Shown here: positions 6,974 through 7,764 of the stretch, piece by piece | Layout: the number at the start of each line of letters is the position of its first letter | Position numbering within the stretch: position 1 is the first letter of the stretch | Assembly (NCBI GenBank): GCA_035477595.1 | Contig: DATIKM010000043.1 | Span: forward strand, 1-7,764 | Source of the DNA: DATIKM01 sp035477595 | GTDB lineage: Bacteria > Armatimonadota > Chthonomonadetes > Chthonomonadales > CAJBBX01 | DNA length: 7,764 bases | Direction: 5' to 3' | Translations under genes and position numbers: made by a program | The notes under the pieces: generated by a model | Database searches by the model: none | Seen by the model: only the letters and a program-made list of their open reading frames with translations | Told to the model about the DNA's origin: nothing

Positions 6974-6977
6974 CCTC
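6974..6977 (-). promoter_or_regulatory. Probable ribosome binding site of the PilW-like gene
   Basis: GAGG on the minus strand lies 2 bases before the ATG at 6971 and 11 bases before the ATG at 6962. The spacing suits neither start perfectly, so the true start could be either; both give a short prepilin leader (14 or 11 residues). The in-frame GTG at 7073 has only a weak GGGGA 8 bases upstream. Confidence 0.3.
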
Positions 6978-6991
6978 GGGTCCGCGACCCG
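6977..6991 (-). other. Small hairpin abutting the PilW-like gene's ribosome site
   Basis: CGGGTC pairs perfectly with GACCCG around a 3-base loop. The stem touches the GAGG at 6974-6977, so in mRNA it could hinder or position ribosome entry at the ATG at 6971. The alternative is that it is plain coding sequence, if translation starts at the GTG at 7073. Confidence 0.3.
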
Positions 6992-7076
6992 GCGCCCGCC
7001 GGTCCGCTCCGCCCCGGATCGCGGACGCGTCCTCGTGTAGGATGCCGCCCTTCGTCGCCTCAAGGTGCGCCACGGC

Positions 7077-7764
7077 TCAGTTCCCCGCTCGCGTCAGGAT
7101 GGTGTCCAGGTCGACCTTGCGCCAGCGCGTCCGGAGCACGTTGCCCGCCACCGTCTGTCGAACCGTTGCGCCGCCCGACCACACAACGCGAGCGCGGAAC
7201 GACAGGCCCTGCATCCCCACAACCGGCTCGACAGGGTGCGGAAAGGCGCCAGCCGGGCCAGTGGGCCAGTGCAACGCGTCCTGGAACCGCCCTTGGCTAG
7301 CCACGTCCGCAAACGTCAGGGTTCGACCTGCAACGGAGATGAACCTTGCGGGATCGTCGTTGATCCTGAACGTCGCATTGCGGACCGTCCTAACCTCCAC
7401 AGGCGCGCCGGTGCGGGTCACGTACGTAAGCTCGCGGACGCTCACCGTCTTGCCCGCCTCGCTGAGGGAAAAATACATGGTGGGGACATTGCGCCTCATC
7501 TCCGGGCTGAAGCGATACCCCAGGAAGAAGTCGTCGAACCCCACTTCTGACGCCCGGTTGCGGCGGTAGGTGGACGTCGCCTTCTGTACCTGCACCGCCC
7601 ACTCGCCGTGCGCCTTGTAGAGGAACCGGAACATGCCAGCCGCGTTGGCGGCGCCGAACGCGTCGCTGAACACGACGAGCCCGTCCCTGTAGTCCACGCG
7701 GTACTCCGATGGCGGCACAACGAGCCCGCTCGTTGTGTCGTAGACCAGGAAGTCCGGGCTGCCG
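7077..7764 (-). CDS. Unidentified protein of the prepilin cluster, C-terminal part; 5' end missing
   Basis: The frame is open from the right edge and ends in TGA at 7077-7079; 228 residues are visible and the true start lies outside. A GTG at 7718 is in frame, but the coding-like sequence continues upstream of it (GSPDFLVYDTTSGLV), so I do not take it as the start. The visible part is beta-rich. A 'YRVDYRDGLVVFSD' segment at residues 21-34, then an aromatic strand 'MFRFLYKAHGEWAVQVQKA', recalls the 'Y-x-VDY-x-x-G-x-V-x-F' repeats of surface and phage-tail-like beta domains. Later strands include 'SLSEAGKTVSVRELTYV' and 'RFISVAGRTLTFADV'. There is no membrane segment or cysteine in the visible part. 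Its stop lies 3 bases before the GTG of the next frame and 105 bases before that gene's preferred ATG, so they are probably co-transcribed. It could be another prepilin (PilV/GspI-like position) or a cell-surface protein; the missing N-terminus would decide. Confidence 0.75.
   Translation of the reverse strand, partial: GSPDFLVYDTTSGLVVPPSEYRVDYRDGLVVFSDAFGAANAAGMFRFLYKAHGEWAVQVQKATSTYRRNRASEVGFDDFFLGYRFSPEMRRNVPTMYFSLSEAGKTVSVRELTYVTRTGAPVEVRTVRNATFRINDDPARFISVAGRTLTFADVASQGRFQDALHWPTGPAGAFPHPVEPVVGMQGLSFRARVVWSGGATVRQTVAGNVLRTRWRKVDLDTILTRAGN

Noticed and set aside
7077..7718. Complete gene starting at the GTG at 7718
   Set aside because: The frame remains open and protein-like to the window edge, there is no signal peptide or prepilin leader after the GTG, and no ribosome site precedes it; it is treated as the C-terminal part of a longer gene.

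Overview
The window carries one bacterial gene cluster, entirely on the minus strand and read from high to low coordinates. Four long open frames follow one another: the C-terminal part of a surface/prepilin-cluster protein (7077-7764, cut by the right edge), a type IV prepilin-like protein of the PilW/GspJ kind (5043-6971), a very large PilX-like membrane-anchored protein (1946-4987), and a secreted protein with a class I glutamine-amidotransferase-like domain followed by a beta-propeller (1-1838, cut by the left edge). The last has no stop or second boundary inside the window; it was found by translating the reverse complement from the ATG at 1838, which stays open for 612 codons to the edge.

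The DNA is G+C-rich, which explains the long but compositionally odd (Arg/His-rich) open frames on the plus strand; none looks like a gene. No tRNA, rRNA, CRISPR array, insertion sequence or integration site is visible. The oversized prepilin-like proteins, Ala at the -1 position of the prepilin site, and the PilX-like protein with its 'DFGRFVTN' segment and beta-rich tail suggest an Armatimonadota- or Planctomycetota-like lineage. This is an impression from sequence style, not a proven placement.

The order prepilin with Glu5 (PilW/GspJ-like), prepilin without Glu5 (PilX/GspK-like), secreted beta-propeller protein matches the pilW-pilX-pilY1 part of the minor pilin operons of proteobacteria, where these proteins form the priming complex and tip of a type IV pilus. 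The subunits here are two to several times larger than the classical ones. The propeller protein carries an amidotransferase-like domain where PilY1 has a von Willebrand factor A-like domain. Calcium-loop-like motifs occur in both the propeller protein and the PilW-like protein. The working model is a surface filament with a large, possibly calcium-stabilised tip complex.

Gene spacing is tight on the right: 3 bases from the first stop to an in-frame GTG of the second frame, or 105 bases to its better ATG, then 55 bases to the PilX-like start. A 107-base gap containing two short hairpins separates the PilX-like gene from the propeller gene.
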